Assembly: GCA_963709395.1 (NCBI GenBank)
Contig: CAVPWP010000001.1
Location: 62,001-126,000 of the forward strand
Direction of reading: 5' to 3'
DNA: 64,000 nt
DNA from: CAVPWP01 sp963709395
GTDB taxonomy: Bacteria > Pseudomonadota > Alphaproteobacteria > Rhodobacterales > Rhodobacteraceae
Shown: one piece after another, positions 34,822 through 43,734 of the stretch
How positions within the stretch are numbered: the stretch's first letter is position 1
Layout of the letters: each line of letters starts with the position of its first letter
Made by a program: the position numbers and the translations under genes
Notes under the pieces: model-generated
Databases searched by the model: none
Told to the model about the DNA's origin: nothing
Seen by the model: the letters and a program-made list of their open reading frames with translations, nothing else

Positions 34822-35568
34822 TCAGCCATGGACCGCGAACAGCTGATTCTGGAACGACGCTTTCAGAATCGCCTGTGCGGTCGTCTCGACATCCAGCGCC
34901 TCGCGGGCGAGGCGCAGGTGCTTTTCGATCGTCGCTGGCGAGATCCCCATGATCGTCGAGATGTCGGCCGTCGTCTTTCCGTCGGCAACCCATTCCAGCA
35001 CCTCGCGCTGGCGCGGGGTCAGCGATCGGCCCGGTGGCGTGTAGGGCAGGGTGGCCAACACAAGGTGCGTTACCTGGCACATCACCTCGATGTCGCGGCC
35101 GGATTTGGCCCAAAGCGCGTCAACCTCGTCCTGTGATATGCCCGTGCGGGCGGTCAGGCCAATTCCGGCGCGGTTCCGGACCTTGTGGTCCTTCAGGCTG
35201 ATCGTATAGCCGGCCGTCACACCCATGCGGCGATTGTAGGCGATCACTTCGCGCTCACGGGCGCTTAACGCATGCAGGTTTTCCTCGACCCAGCGCCACG
35301 AGCAGGACCCGGTATGCCCGAGCGCCCAGTTGAGCATCGGCGCATGGTCATAAAGCCCGTCTTCGATGAAGTGGCGCGTGTATTCGGTGGGATGCGTCGA
35401 CAGCACCATGAAATCACCCGGCCCGCCAATACCGTGGGACGTCACGTTCCGGGCAAACCCGTAGAGCAACCGGTCGAAGCCATAGGTCTGCAACTTCTCG
35501 GTCAGAAGGGTCCAGGCTTCTTCGACCGAATCGGCGGCGACAACTTTCTTGATGTATTCCAGCGGCAT
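34822..35568 (-). CDS. LuxR-family regulator with autoinducer-binding-type domain (LuxR solo)
   Basis: 248 residues. N-terminal autoinducer-binding-like domain (about 15-160) and C-terminal HTH (SLTPRQREVLEWVADGKTTA, then ISPATIEKHLRLAREALDV, about 180-240). The residues expected to line an acyl-homoserine lactone pocket appear substituted: in HPTEYTRHFIEDGLYDHAPM the positions matching TraR Trp57, Tyr61 and Asp70 read Tyr, Phe and Ala by my alignment. No luxI-type synthase is in the window. ATG at 35568, one base after the aroQ stop, so probably co-transcribed with aroQ. Confidence 0.85.
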   Translation of the reverse strand: MPLEYIKKVVAADSVEEAWTLLTEKLQTYGFDRLLYGFARNVTSHGIGGPGDFMVLSTHPTEYTRHFIEDGLYDHAPMLNWALGHTGSCSWRWVEENLHALSAREREVIAYNRRMGVTAGYTISLKDHKVRNRAGIGLTARTGISQDEVDALWAKSGRDIEVMCQVTHLVLATLPYTPPGRSLTPRQREVLEWVADGKTTADISTIMGISPATIEKHLRLAREALDVETTAQAILKASFQNQLFAVHG

Positions 35569-35569
35569 C

Positions 35570-36010
35570 TCAGGCGGCTCCAAGATGCTCCGCCATCGCC
35601 CGGACCGCCAGCGGATAGCCAGCCGGGCCGAGGCCACAGATCTGACCCAACGCCACGGGAGCGATGTGCGAGACATGGCGAAACGCCTCGCGCGCGTGAA
35701 TGTTCGACAGGTGCAGTTCGATCACCGGCAGACCGACCGAGACGATGGCGTCGCGCAGCGCAATCGAGGTGTGGGTATAGGCCCCGGCATTCAGCACGAT
35801 GCCGTCATGATGGCCACGCGCCGCGTGGATCGCATCGACGAGGGCGCCTTCGTGGTTGGACTGCAGGAAGGCGAGGTCAACGGAATGTGCACGCGCTTCG
35901 TCGCGGCACGCGGCCTCGATCTCGGCCAGGGTGACGGTGCCGTAGACTTCCGGTTGCCGAGTCCCGAGCAGGTTGAGATTGGGACCGTTCAGAACAAGTA
36001 TCGACGCCAT
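35570..36010 (-). CDS. aroQ: Type II 3-dehydroquinate dehydratase
   Basis: Third step of the shikimate pathway. 146 residues, normal for the dodecameric type II enzyme. Starts ASILVLNGPNLNLLGTRQPE with the conserved flexible-loop Arg and Tyr23 (EVYG); FLQSNHEGALVDAIH, NAGAYTHTSIALRDA, and ELHLSNIHAREAFRH carry the remaining active-site residues. Divergent from the FAD oxidoreductase and immediately upstream of the LuxR-type gene. Confidence 0.96.
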   Translation of the reverse strand: MASILVLNGPNLNLLGTRQPEVYGTVTLAEIEAACRDEARAHSVDLAFLQSNHEGALVDAIHAARGHHDGIVLNAGAYTHTSIALRDAIVSVGLPVIELHLSNIHAREAFRHVSHIAPVALGQICGLGPAGYPLAVRAMAEHLGAA

Positions 36011-36161
36011 CGTTCAATTCCCTATTGCCAAAGGTTTACTTACCCTTGCGGCAACTGTCGAGAGCGGCGAGAAACCGTGCAAGAAAATTGCGCGGGGGAT
36101 ACCGATACATCCTGCGCGTGCAAGGCACCTCCGGGCATCAGGACGGCAGCAGGGCGGAGAC

Positions 36162-37340
36162 ATGGACAAGACCTGGGACGTGGTGATCGCGGGCGGCGGC
36201 GTGATGGGCGTTTCGGCGGCGTTCTGGCTGACCCGGATGGGGGTTCAGCGCGTCTGTGTGATTGAGCCGGACCCGACGTTGGCGCGCAGTTCGACCGCGC
36301 TGTCGGTCGCGTCGATCCGGCAGCAGTTCACCAACCCGGTGAACGTCCGGATTTCCGCGTTCGGAATAGCCTTCCTGCGCAACTTGTCGGACCATATAGC
36401 CCTGCCGGATGTGCCCCGGTCGATCCACCTGCAGGAGAACGGATATCTGTTCCTGGCCGGGACCGACGACTCGGCGGCCCTGATGCGCAAGGTCGCCACG
36501 ATGCAACGCGCCGAGGGCGCCGATACCCGGCTTCTGGACGCGGCCGCCATCTCCGCGCGCTTTCCCTTTCTTGCGACCGACGACATCACCCTGGGATCGT
36601 GGGGCGCGCGCGACGAGGGGTGGTTCGACAACATGGGTCTGCACGATGTGCTCCGCCGTGCAGCAAAGGCGCAGGGCGCGGCCTTCGTGACCGACAGCGT
36701 TGTCGACGTGACGCGCGCCGGCGACAGGGTCACGGCGGTGGCGCTGGCGTCCGGCAAAAGCCTTGGTTGCGGCACCTTGATCAACGCAATGGGCACCGCG
36801 GCGGCGTCCTTGCTGCGCATGGTGGGTGAAGATATCCCCGTAGAGCCCCGCAAACGAACGGTTTTCGTGGTCGATGCGCCAAAGGCGCGATATCCGGACG
36901 CGCCGCTTCTGATCGATCATCAGGGCTATTACGCGCGTCCCGAGCGCCAGCACTGGCTGACCGCGACGGTGCCGCAGGACGACGGGCCGGCTGACCCCGA
37001 CGATTTCGAGCCCGACTGGCATCTCTTCGAGGATGTGATCTGGGAGAAGATCTGGCGCCGGATGCCCGGGTTCGACGAGGCGCGCGTGATCCGCGCCTGG
37101 GCCGGGCACTATGCGTTCAACACGCTTGACCAGAACGCCATCGTCGGGCGCTGGCCGGGATGCGGGAACCTTGTGCTGATGAACGGGTTTTCGGGCCACG
37201 GTCTGCAACAGGCGCCTGCGATGGGCCGCGCCGTTGCGGAGTTGATCACGACAGGGGAATACCGGACGCTCGATCTTGCGGCACTGGGTCCGGAGCGGAT
37301 CCTCGAGGGCAGACCGTTTCTGGAACAGGCAATCGTCTAA
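36162..37340 (+). CDS. FAD-dependent oxidoreductase (DAO/FOXRED1-like)
   Basis: 392 residues. N-terminal FAD-binding Rossmann motif DVVIAGGGVMGVSAAFWLT, then SSTALSVASIRQQFTNPVNV near residue 43, and the C-terminal GHYAFNTLDQNAIVGRWPGC and MNGFSGHGLQQAPAMGRAVA that close the FAD site in the glycine oxidase/sarcosine oxidase-like DAO family. ATG at 36162 with GGAG upstream. No transmembrane segment. Substrate unknown; an amine or N-methyl amino acid is typical of the family. Convergent with phoB. Confidence 0.85.
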   Translation: MDKTWDVVIAGGGVMGVSAAFWLTRMGVQRVCVIEPDPTLARSSTALSVASIRQQFTNPVNVRISAFGIAFLRNLSDHIALPDVPRSIHLQENGYLFLAGTDDSAALMRKVATMQRAEGADTRLLDAAAISARFPFLATDDITLGSWGARDEGWFDNMGLHDVLRRAAKAQGAAFVTDSVVDVTRAGDRVTAVALASGKSLGCGTLINAMGTAAASLLRMVGEDIPVEPRKRTVFVVDAPKARYPDAPLLIDHQGYYARPERQHWLTATVPQDDGPADPDDFEPDWHLFEDVIWEKIWRRMPGFDEARVIRAWAGHYAFNTLDQNAIVGRWPGCGNLVLMNGFSGHGLQQAPAMGRAVAELITTGEYRTLDLAALGPERILEGRPFLEQAIV

Positions 37341-37396
37341 CCCAATGGCACAGCTGGTATATCTCTGTTTAACATAATACAGATTATGCGACTTAG

Positions 37397-38086
37397 CTAT
37401 CCCAATGCGTAGCCCGCGCCCCGCACGGTCCGAACCGGGTCTTCCCCGCCAAACTGGCACAGAGCCTTGCGCAGACGGCCGATGTGAACATCCACCGTCC
37501 GTGTGTCGACATAGATGTCACGTCCCCAGACGCGGTCGAGGAGCTGTTCGCGCGACCACACCCGGCCGGGCTTTTCCATAAAGGTGCTCAGAAGCCGGAA
37601 TTCAGTTGGCCCGAGCTTGAGCGAGTGGTCGCCCCGTGTGACCTTGTGTGTTTCGGAATCAAGGACAATGTCCTCGTATTCCAGCCGTTCGCCCACGGTC
37701 GTGGGCCGGCTGCGGCGCAACTGGCCGCGCACGCGCGCCATGAGCTCGACCACGGAATAGGGTTTGATGACATAGTCGTCCGCCCCGGTCTCGAGCCCCC
37801 TCACCCGGTCGACCTCTTCCGAGCGCGCCGAGAGCATGATGATCGGCACCGCCCGCGATTCGGGTTTCGATTTCAGGCGCCGGCACACCTCGATTCCCGA
37901 AACCCCCGGCAGCATCCAGTCCAGCACCACGACATCGGGCGGGTTCTCGTCGAAGAGAAGCAGCGCCTCGTCGCCGTTTTCGGCCCTGGCGACGCTATAG
38001 CCCTCGGCCTCGAGGTTGTAGGCCAGCACCTCACGCTGCGCCGGCTCGTCCTCGACGACCAGAACGCGTGGACGGTCGGCTGACAT
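37397..38086 (-). CDS. phoB: Phosphate regulon response regulator PhoB
   Basis: 229 residues. Receiver domain with acidic pocket VVEDEP, phospho-acceptor Asp56 in VVLDWMLPG and Lys in DDYVIKPYS; C-terminal OmpR-type winged helix (TEFRLLSTFMEKPGRVWSRE, RTVDVHIGRLRKAL). Binds PHO boxes and activates phosphate-starvation genes when phosphorylated by PhoR. As sequenced it is in frame with the upstream phoU reading and forms one 'fused' protein, but an ATG at 38086 is the normal PhoB start; see phoU. Last gene of the phoR-pstSCAB-phoU-phoB run. Confidence 0.95.
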   Translation of the reverse strand: MSADRPRVLVVEDEPAQREVLAYNLEAEGYSVARAENGDEALLLFDENPPDVVVLDWMLPGVSGIEVCRRLKSKPESRAVPIIMLSARSEEVDRVRGLETGADDYVIKPYSVVELMARVRGQLRRSRPTTVGERLEYEDIVLDSETHKVTRGDHSLKLGPTEFRLLSTFMEKPGRVWSREQLLDRVWGRDIYVDTRTVDVHIGRLRKALCQFGGEDPVRTVRGAGYALG

Positions 38087-38812
38087 CACACCCGGTCCTT
38101 GTGCGTGGCGATCAGAGGTGCGGTCGTCCTTGGGCCGGCTGTCCTCGGGATAGTCGCCGGTCACGAGATAGACCACCTGCTCGGCGATCGAGGTGACGTG
38201 GTCGCCCATCCGCTCGATGTTCTTGGCGATGAAATGAAGGTGCATGCAGGCCGTGATGTTGCGCGGATCCTCCATCATGAAGGTCAGGAATTCGCGGAAG
38301 AGCGCGTTGTACATCTGGTCGACGTCGGCGTCGCGCTGCCGCACCTGAAGCGCCAGATCCACGTCGCGCTGGATATAGGCGTCAAGGGCGTCCTTCATCA
38401 TCATTTCGACTTCGCGCGCCATGCGCCGCAGGGCCTTGGACGCGCCTTCGATCGGCTGCATCTCGATCAGCACCGTGGTGCGTTTCGCCAGGTTCTTGGC
38501 GTAATCCCCGCAGCGTTCGAGGTTGCTCGAGATCTTCAGCACGGTCAGGACCGTCCGCAGATCCGACGCGATCGGGGCACGCAGCGCGATCAGGCGCGCA
38601 GCCTCGTCGTTGACCTGTTCCTCGAGCGCGTCGATCGCCGCGTCCGCATCGCGGACACGAAGCGCCAGTTCCTCGTCCCGCGTCTCGAGCGCGATGGCGG
38701 CGTTCACGATCTGCGATTCCACAAGGCCGCCCATCTTCATGATGAGCGCCTGAATGGATTCGAGGTCGCGGTCGAAGACCGACTGGATATGTTGTTCGTC
38801 CATCAAACCCAT
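38086..38812 (-). CDS. phoU: Phosphate signalling protein PhoU (probable single-base insertion near its 3' end)
   Basis: Links the Pst transporter to PhoR. Two PhoU helical repeats are visible (DEQHIQSVFDRDLESIQALI near the start, then ASKALRRMAREVEMMMKDAL), with the metal-binding motifs around ERCGDYAKN and IERMGDHVT. The frame as given runs without a stop into phoB. Removing the A at 38114 changes the end to TSIATHKDRV and a TGA that overlaps the phoB ATG (TGATG), giving 241 residues, the normal PhoU length. Start ATG at 38812 (or 38803). 7 bases after pstB. Confidence 0.88.
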
Positions 38813-38819
38813 CTCTGTT

Positions 38820-39617
38820 CTACCCGATCCGGCCGGTAATATAGGATTCCGTCCGCGGATCCTGGGGATTCGTGAAAATCTGGCCGGTCTCGCCGTATTC
38901 GACGAGATGGCCAAGGTGAAAGAAGGCCGTCTTCTGGCTGACGCGGGCGGCCTGCTGCATCGAGTGCGTGACGATCACCACCGAATAGCTTTGCCGCAAC
39001 TCGTCGATCAGTTCCTCGACCTGGGCCGTGGCGATCGGGTCGAGCGCCGAACAGGGTTCGTCCATCAAGAGCACCTCGGGCTCGGTCGCGACCGCGCGCG
39101 CGATGCACAGACGCTGCTGCTGCCCGCCCGAAAGACCGGTGCCGGGCTCGGCAAGGCGGTCCTTCGCCTCTTCCCAGAGAGCGGCGCGGCGCAGCGAGGT
39201 TTCGACGATGTCGTCAAGCTCGGCCTTGTTTCGGGCCAGACCATGGATGCGCGGGCCGTAGGCCACGTTGTCATAAATCGACTTGGGGAACGGATTGGGC
39301 TTCTGAAACACCATGCCGACCTTGGCGCGCAACTGCACCGGGTCGATCCGCGGGTCGTAGATATCCTCGTCGTCCAGCGTGATCTCGCCTTCGACGCGGC
39401 AGATGTCGATCGTGTCGTTCATCCGGTTGATGCAGCGCAGGAAGGTCGACTTGCCGCAGCCAGACGGGCCGATGAAGGCGGTCACCGTCTTGTCCTCGAT
39501 TTCGACTGAAACGTCCTTGATCGCGTGGGTGTCCCCGTAGAAGACCTGCACGTTGCGTGCGGATACCTTGATGTCATTCATCTGTTTTGTTCTCTCGATG
39601 GTCCGCATGTCGTTCAT
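38820..39617 (-). CDS. pstB: Phosphate ABC transporter ATP-binding protein PstB
   Basis: 265 residues. Walker A GPSGCGKST, the Q-loop VFQKPNPFP, signature LSGGQQQRL, Walker B LLMDEPCSALDP and switch histidine IVTHSMQQA are all intact and the PNPFPKSIYDNVAYG stretch is diagnostic of PstB. Energises phosphate import by PstA/PstC. Three near-N-terminal ATGs exist (39617, 39608, 39581); MNDIKVSARNVQVFYG at the third matches the usual start of relatives. 12 bases after pstA. Confidence 0.95.
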   Translation of the reverse strand: MNDMRTIERTKQMNDIKVSARNVQVFYGDTHAIKDVSVEIEDKTVTAFIGPSGCGKSTFLRCINRMNDTIDICRVEGEITLDDEDIYDPRIDPVQLRAKVGMVFQKPNPFPKSIYDNVAYGPRIHGLARNKAELDDIVETSLRRAALWEEAKDRLAEPGTGLSGGQQQRLCIARAVATEPEVLLMDEPCSALDPIATAQVEELIDELRQSYSVVIVTHSMQQAARVSQKTAFFHLGHLVEYGETGQIFTNPQDPRTESYITGRIG

Positions 39618-39629
39618 GGCTCGGCCCCC

Positions 39630-40988
39630 CTACCAGCGGCGCTCGAAACGTCGGCGCAGGATGATGGCGATCGTGTTCATTGTAACAAGGAAGATGAGAA
39701 GCACGATGATCGCACCCGAAGCCCGCTCGACGAAAGCCGGATCGGCCCGTTGCGTCCAGTTGTAGACCTGAACAGGCAGCGCCGACGCCGGATCGAAGAA
39801 CCCCTCGGGCGGACCTGACGGATACTCCCGCACGAAGGCGACCATCCCGATCAGCAGCAGCGGCGCGGTTTCGCCAAGCGCCTGCGCAAGGCCGATGATC
39901 GTGCCGGTCAGGATGCCCGGCGCCGCAAGCGGGAGGACGTGATGGAACACCGCCTGCATCTTCGAGGCCCCTACCCCGAGCGCCGCCTCGCGGATCGACG
40001 GCGGCACGGACTTGAGCGAGGCACGCGTGGCGATGATGATCGTCGGCAGCGTCATCAGCGTCAGCACGAGACCGCCCACGATCGGGGCCGATTGCGGCAG
40101 GCCCATGAAGTTGATGAAGACCGCAAGGCCGAGGATCCCGAAGACGATGGACGGCACCGCCGCGAGGTTCGAGATATTGACCTCGATGATGTCGGTGATG
40201 CGGTTCTTCGGCGCGAACTCCTCGAGATAGATCGAGGCTGCCACACCGATCGGCAAGGCAAGGCAAAGCACGATGATCATCATGTAGAACGACCCGATGA
40301 TCGCGACGCCCAGACCCGAGGCCTCGGGCCGGTTCTCGGAGGCGTCCGGGCTGGTGATGAAGCCCCAGTTGAAGCGCTTTTCGACCGTGCCCGCCTCGAC
40401 GAAAGCCTCCGAAAGCATCAGCTGCTGTGGCGAGATCTGGCTGTCGATTTCGGCCGACTCCATCGACACCCGGCCCTTGAAGAAACCGTCGATCCGGGCG
40501 TTTGCAAGAAATTCGAACGGGATCGTCCGGCCGATGGCGTCGGGATTGGCGAGCACGAAGTTTCGCAGCTGGGCCGGGGCCTCGTTCGACACGATGCCGG
40601 CCGCGTCGCCCGGATCCAGACCGTCGATCGCTATTCCGAGGGCCTGCATCTTTGCCACCATCGCCTCTTCGATCAGCGGCGCATAGCCGAACGTCGACAC
40701 GCGGGCGAGATCGGCGGGATCGCGGTTTCCGTTCGGGTCCAGCCGCTCTTCCACCAGCGTCACGTCGAGCTGGATGAATGTCTGCTGGAAGGCCGGAAGC
40801 CCCTGCACCAGGATCGAGCCGAGCAGAAGCACAAGCGTGGCAAGTCCGATCAGCACCGCCGTCAGGCCGTAGATGCGGAACCGGCGTTCGGCCGCGTTGC
40901 GCCGTTTCGTGCGCTCATCCAGCTGAAGGATGGACCCCTTGCGTGGCGCGGACGGTGCCGCCGGGGTGGGCAGGGATGCGTCGGTCAT
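39630..40988 (-). CDS. pstA: Phosphate ABC transporter permease PstA
   Basis: 452 residues, longer than E. coli PstA (296) because of an N-terminal extension and a periplasmic insert of about 150 residues between the first helix (TAVLIGLATLVLLLGSIL) and the permease core, a form common in alphaproteobacteria. The core (about 210-452) contains the EAA-type loop REAALGVGASKMQAVFHHVL. The ATG at 40988 overlaps the pstC stop (ATGA). Confidence 0.93.
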   Translation of the reverse strand: MTDASLPTPAAPSAPRKGSILQLDERTKRRNAAERRFRIYGLTAVLIGLATLVLLLGSILVQGLPAFQQTFIQLDVTLVEERLDPNGNRDPADLARVSTFGYAPLIEEAMVAKMQALGIAIDGLDPGDAAGIVSNEAPAQLRNFVLANPDAIGRTIPFEFLANARIDGFFKGRVSMESAEIDSQISPQQLMLSEAFVEAGTVEKRFNWGFITSPDASENRPEASGLGVAIIGSFYMMIIVLCLALPIGVAASIYLEEFAPKNRITDIIEVNISNLAAVPSIVFGILGLAVFINFMGLPQSAPIVGGLVLTLMTLPTIIIATRASLKSVPPSIREAALGVGASKMQAVFHHVLPLAAPGILTGTIIGLAQALGETAPLLLIGMVAFVREYPSGPPEGFFDPASALPVQVYNWTQRADPAFVERASGAIIVLLIFLVTMNTIAIILRRRFERRW

Positions 40989-42469
40989 TCGTACTGCTCC
41001 CGGTATTTCCGCACGATGTAGAGGGCGAGGACGTTCAGCCCCAGCGTGATGACGAAAAGTGTCAGTCCAAGCGCGAAGGCGACCAGCGTCTCGGGGCTTG
41101 AAAAGTCGGTGTCGCCGGTCAGCTGGCTCACGATCTTGACGGTCACGGTGGTCATCGCCTCGAACGGGTTCACCAGTTGCCCCAGCCCCTGGTTGAACTG
41201 CGCCGCGGCCGCCCCTGCCCCGAGGACCACGATCATCGTCTCGCCGATGGCGCGCGAGGCGGCCAGAAGAATGGCGCCCACGATGCCGGGCAGCGCCGCC
41301 GGGACCACGACCTGGCGGATCGTCTCGGACCGCGTGGCGCCAAGGGCAAGCGAGCCGTCGCGCATCGCCTGCGGCACCGCGTTGATGATGTCGTCGGACA
41401 GCGAACTGACGAAGGGGATCAGCATGATGCCCATCACGAGGCCGGCGGTCATGACCGAGGACGAACTGGTCCCAAGCCCCAGCGGCTGGGCGAAGTAGTC
41501 GCGCAGCATCGGCCCCACGGTGATCAGGGCGAAGAGGCCGTAGACGATGGTCGGGATGCCGGCCAGGACCTCGATCAGCGGCTTGGCGACCGCGCGCATC
41601 GGCCTGCCTGCGTATTCGGACATGTAGATCGCCGCGAAGAGGCCGATCGGCACCGCGACCAGCAGTGCGACGAAGGAAATGTAGAGCGTGCCCCAAAGCA
41701 GCGGAAGGATCCCCAAACTCGAGTTGCCGCGGAAGTCCGGCGACCATTCAAGGCCGAAAAAGAAGCTCTGCCATGGGTATTGCGAGAAGAAGTTGCGCGT
41801 CTCGAACAGCATCGACAGCACGATACCGATGGTCGTCAGGATCGCGATGGATGCCGCCAGCATCAGGACGCCCAGCACCCCGCGCTCCACCGCATTGCGG
41901 GCCCGGAACTGCGCGCCGGTCATCGCGTAGGAGACCGCGAAGCCACCGACCGCGGCCCCCAGCACTCCGATCCACATCAAGAGCGCGCCCGTCGCGTTCA
42001 GCGCGCGATAGCGTTGAGCGGCTCTCAGGACGTCCGCAGTGACATCCGACCCAAGCGCGACCCCGACGGAGCCCAGGCGCTGGCGGATGTCGGTCCCTTC
42101 GGTCTGCAGCGTCCGCGCGTCCCCGGACGTGATCGCGCCCTGCGACACCGCAACGTCAAGCCCGTCGGCCACTCTGCGCACATCGCTCATCACGAGGCTT
42201 CGGTTCGATCCTTCGGCGATGGCGGTGTCCGGGATCAGGCCGGAAACACGGGCCTCGATCAGCATCGGCTGCACCAGGAGCCACAGAACCATAAGCCCGA
42301 GCGCGGGCGTCAACACGGTGAGCATCACGTTGGCGCCGTAGTAGGACGGTAGCGAATGGAGCCTGCGCGAGTCGCCTCCGGCCGAGGCCATGGCCCGGTT
42401 TCGCCCAAGGACATAGCCGACTGCCGACAGTGCGAAAACGATGGCGACGAGCCAGATCAGCGGCGGCAT
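40985..42469 (-). CDS. pstC: Phosphate ABC transporter permease PstC
   Basis: 494 residues. ATG at 42469 (MPPLIWLVAIVFALSAVGYV) with AAGGA 7 bases upstream. A first helix pair and a periplasmic insert precede the permease core, which holds YMSEYAGRPMRAVAKPLIEV, AGIPTIVYGLFALITVG and the coupling loop SLALGATRSETIRQVVVPAA. Partner of PstA; both are the enlarged alphaproteobacterial form. Lies about 94 bases after the pstS stop. Confidence 0.94.
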   Translation of the reverse strand: MPPLIWLVAIVFALSAVGYVLGRNRAMASAGGDSRRLHSLPSYYGANVMLTVLTPALGLMVLWLLVQPMLIEARVSGLIPDTAIAEGSNRSLVMSDVRRVADGLDVAVSQGAITSGDARTLQTEGTDIRQRLGSVGVALGSDVTADVLRAAQRYRALNATGALLMWIGVLGAAVGGFAVSYAMTGAQFRARNAVERGVLGVLMLAASIAILTTIGIVLSMLFETRNFFSQYPWQSFFFGLEWSPDFRGNSSLGILPLLWGTLYISFVALLVAVPIGLFAAIYMSEYAGRPMRAVAKPLIEVLAGIPTIVYGLFALITVGPMLRDYFAQPLGLGTSSSSVMTAGLVMGIMLIPFVSSLSDDIINAVPQAMRDGSLALGATRSETIRQVVVPAALPGIVGAILLAASRAIGETMIVVLGAGAAAAQFNQGLGQLVNPFEAMTTVTVKIVSQLTGDTDFSSPETLVAFALGLTLFVITLGLNVLALYIVRKYREQYE

Positions 42470-42563
42470 GGTCGTCCTTCCCCCAGAGTTGTCGTGGTGC
42501 CTCATCAGGCACCGATGAAGCGGCCCGCCACGGGCGGACCGCGTCTTGTTCGTCAGGCGTCGA

Positions 42564-43604
42564 TTACATCGACGAGCCCATCACCTCGCCCGCGGCCACG
42601 GCGGCCTGGGTTTCCGAAAGCGCGGGGTCGGACACGAGGCCATAGTTGGCCAGCGGACCGTTCGGGCCGGCGATCTCGTCCGAGATGAAGAACTCCGCGT
42701 ATTCCTGAAGGCCGGGGATCACGCCGATATGGGCCTTCTTGATGTAGAAGAACAGCGGACGCGACACCGGGTATTCGCCGGTCGAGATCGTCTCGGTCGA
42801 CGGGGCGACGCCCTCCATCGTGGCGACTTTCAGCTTGTCGGTGTTGTTCTCGTAGAACGCGAGGCCGAACACGCCGATGCCGTTGGGGTTGGCGTCGATC
42901 CGGGCAAGCGTCTCGGTATAGTCACCGTCGATATCGACCGAGCGGCCGTCGGTGCGGATCGCGAAGCACGCGGCTTCAGCGTCGTCTTCGGACACGCCCG
43001 CCGCAAGCATGGCGTCATGGGCGCCGGACGCTTCGCAACCGGCGTTGATCACCAGTTCTTCGAACACTTCGCGCGTGCCGTGCTTGGTGCCGGGGATGAA
43101 GGCCTGAATCTCGACCGCCGGAAGCGACGGATCAACCTGATCCCAGGTGGTCAGCGTGTTGGCGACAAGCGCGCCATCCACGAAGTGCTCGGCCGCCAGG
43201 GCCTTGTACCACTGTTCGGCGGTAAAGGCGGTGAACTCGGGCCCATTGATCTGGCTTGCAAAGACGATGCCGTCGTAACCGATGCGGACTTCGATGATGT
43301 CCGTCACGCCGTTGGCGGCGCATTCGGCGACTTCGCCTTCACGGATCTGACGCGACGAGTTCGCGATGTCGATGCTGGTTTCGCCCAGCCCTTCGCAGAA
43401 ACGCTTGAGGCCGGCCGACGAGCCACCCAATTCGACGACGGGCGTCGGGAATTCGAAGTTCTCGCCGAAGGCTTCGGCGACGATCGAGGCGTAGGGCAGC
43501 ACGGTCGACGATCCGGCGATCTGAACCTGGTCACGGGCCGCGGCAGCAGTCGCGGAAACTGCAGCGATCGCCAGCGTGGAGGCGGTCAGTTTCACGATGT
43601 TCAT
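42564..43604 (-). CDS. pstS: Phosphate-binding protein PstS
   Basis: 346-residue periplasmic phosphate receptor. Signal peptide NIVKLTASTLAIAAVSATAA, mature end near AAARDQ. Phosphate-contact regions: QIAGSSTVLPYASIVAEAF, ELGGSSAGLKRFCEG and IANSSRQIREGE. AGGAG precedes the ATG at 43604. First gene of the transport operon, 83 bases downstream of a PHO box. Confidence 0.95.
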   Translation of the reverse strand: MNIVKLTASTLAIAAVSATAAAARDQVQIAGSSTVLPYASIVAEAFGENFEFPTPVVELGGSSAGLKRFCEGLGETSIDIANSSRQIREGEVAECAANGVTDIIEVRIGYDGIVFASQINGPEFTAFTAEQWYKALAAEHFVDGALVANTLTTWDQVDPSLPAVEIQAFIPGTKHGTREVFEELVINAGCEASGAHDAMLAAGVSEDDAEAACFAIRTDGRSVDIDGDYTETLARIDANPNGIGVFGLAFYENNTDKLKVATMEGVAPSTETISTGEYPVSRPLFFYIKKAHIGVIPGLQEYAEFFISDEIAGPNGPLANYGLVSDPALSETQAAVAAGEVMGSSM

Positions 43605-43686
43605 GAGTGATAGCTCCTGATTCGGTGTAACGGGCCACAAGCAGGTGACCTCACCGAGGCGTCTATGGACCGGTCGCTGCGCTTTT

Positions 43687-43715
43687 GTGACAGGGACGTA
43701 ACAGTATTATGACAG
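43687..43715 (-). promoter_or_regulatory. PHO box (PhoB binding site) upstream of pstS
   Basis: Three direct half-sites on the minus strand with an 11-base period: CTGTCAT (43715-43709), CTGTTAC (43704-43698), CTGTCAC (43693-43687), separated by AT-containing 4-base spacers. This matches the PhoB consensus closely and lies between phoR and pstS, so pstS onward should be induced by phosphate starvation even if phoR is made separately. Confidence 0.88.
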
Positions 43716-43734
43716 TTCGCGGCTTTCCGCGAAG

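Noticed and set aside
37341..37396. AT-rich inverted repeat TCTGT...ACAGA between convergent FAD oxidoreductase and phoB
   Set aside because: Stem is only 5 bp with no T tail; too weak to call a terminator or operator.
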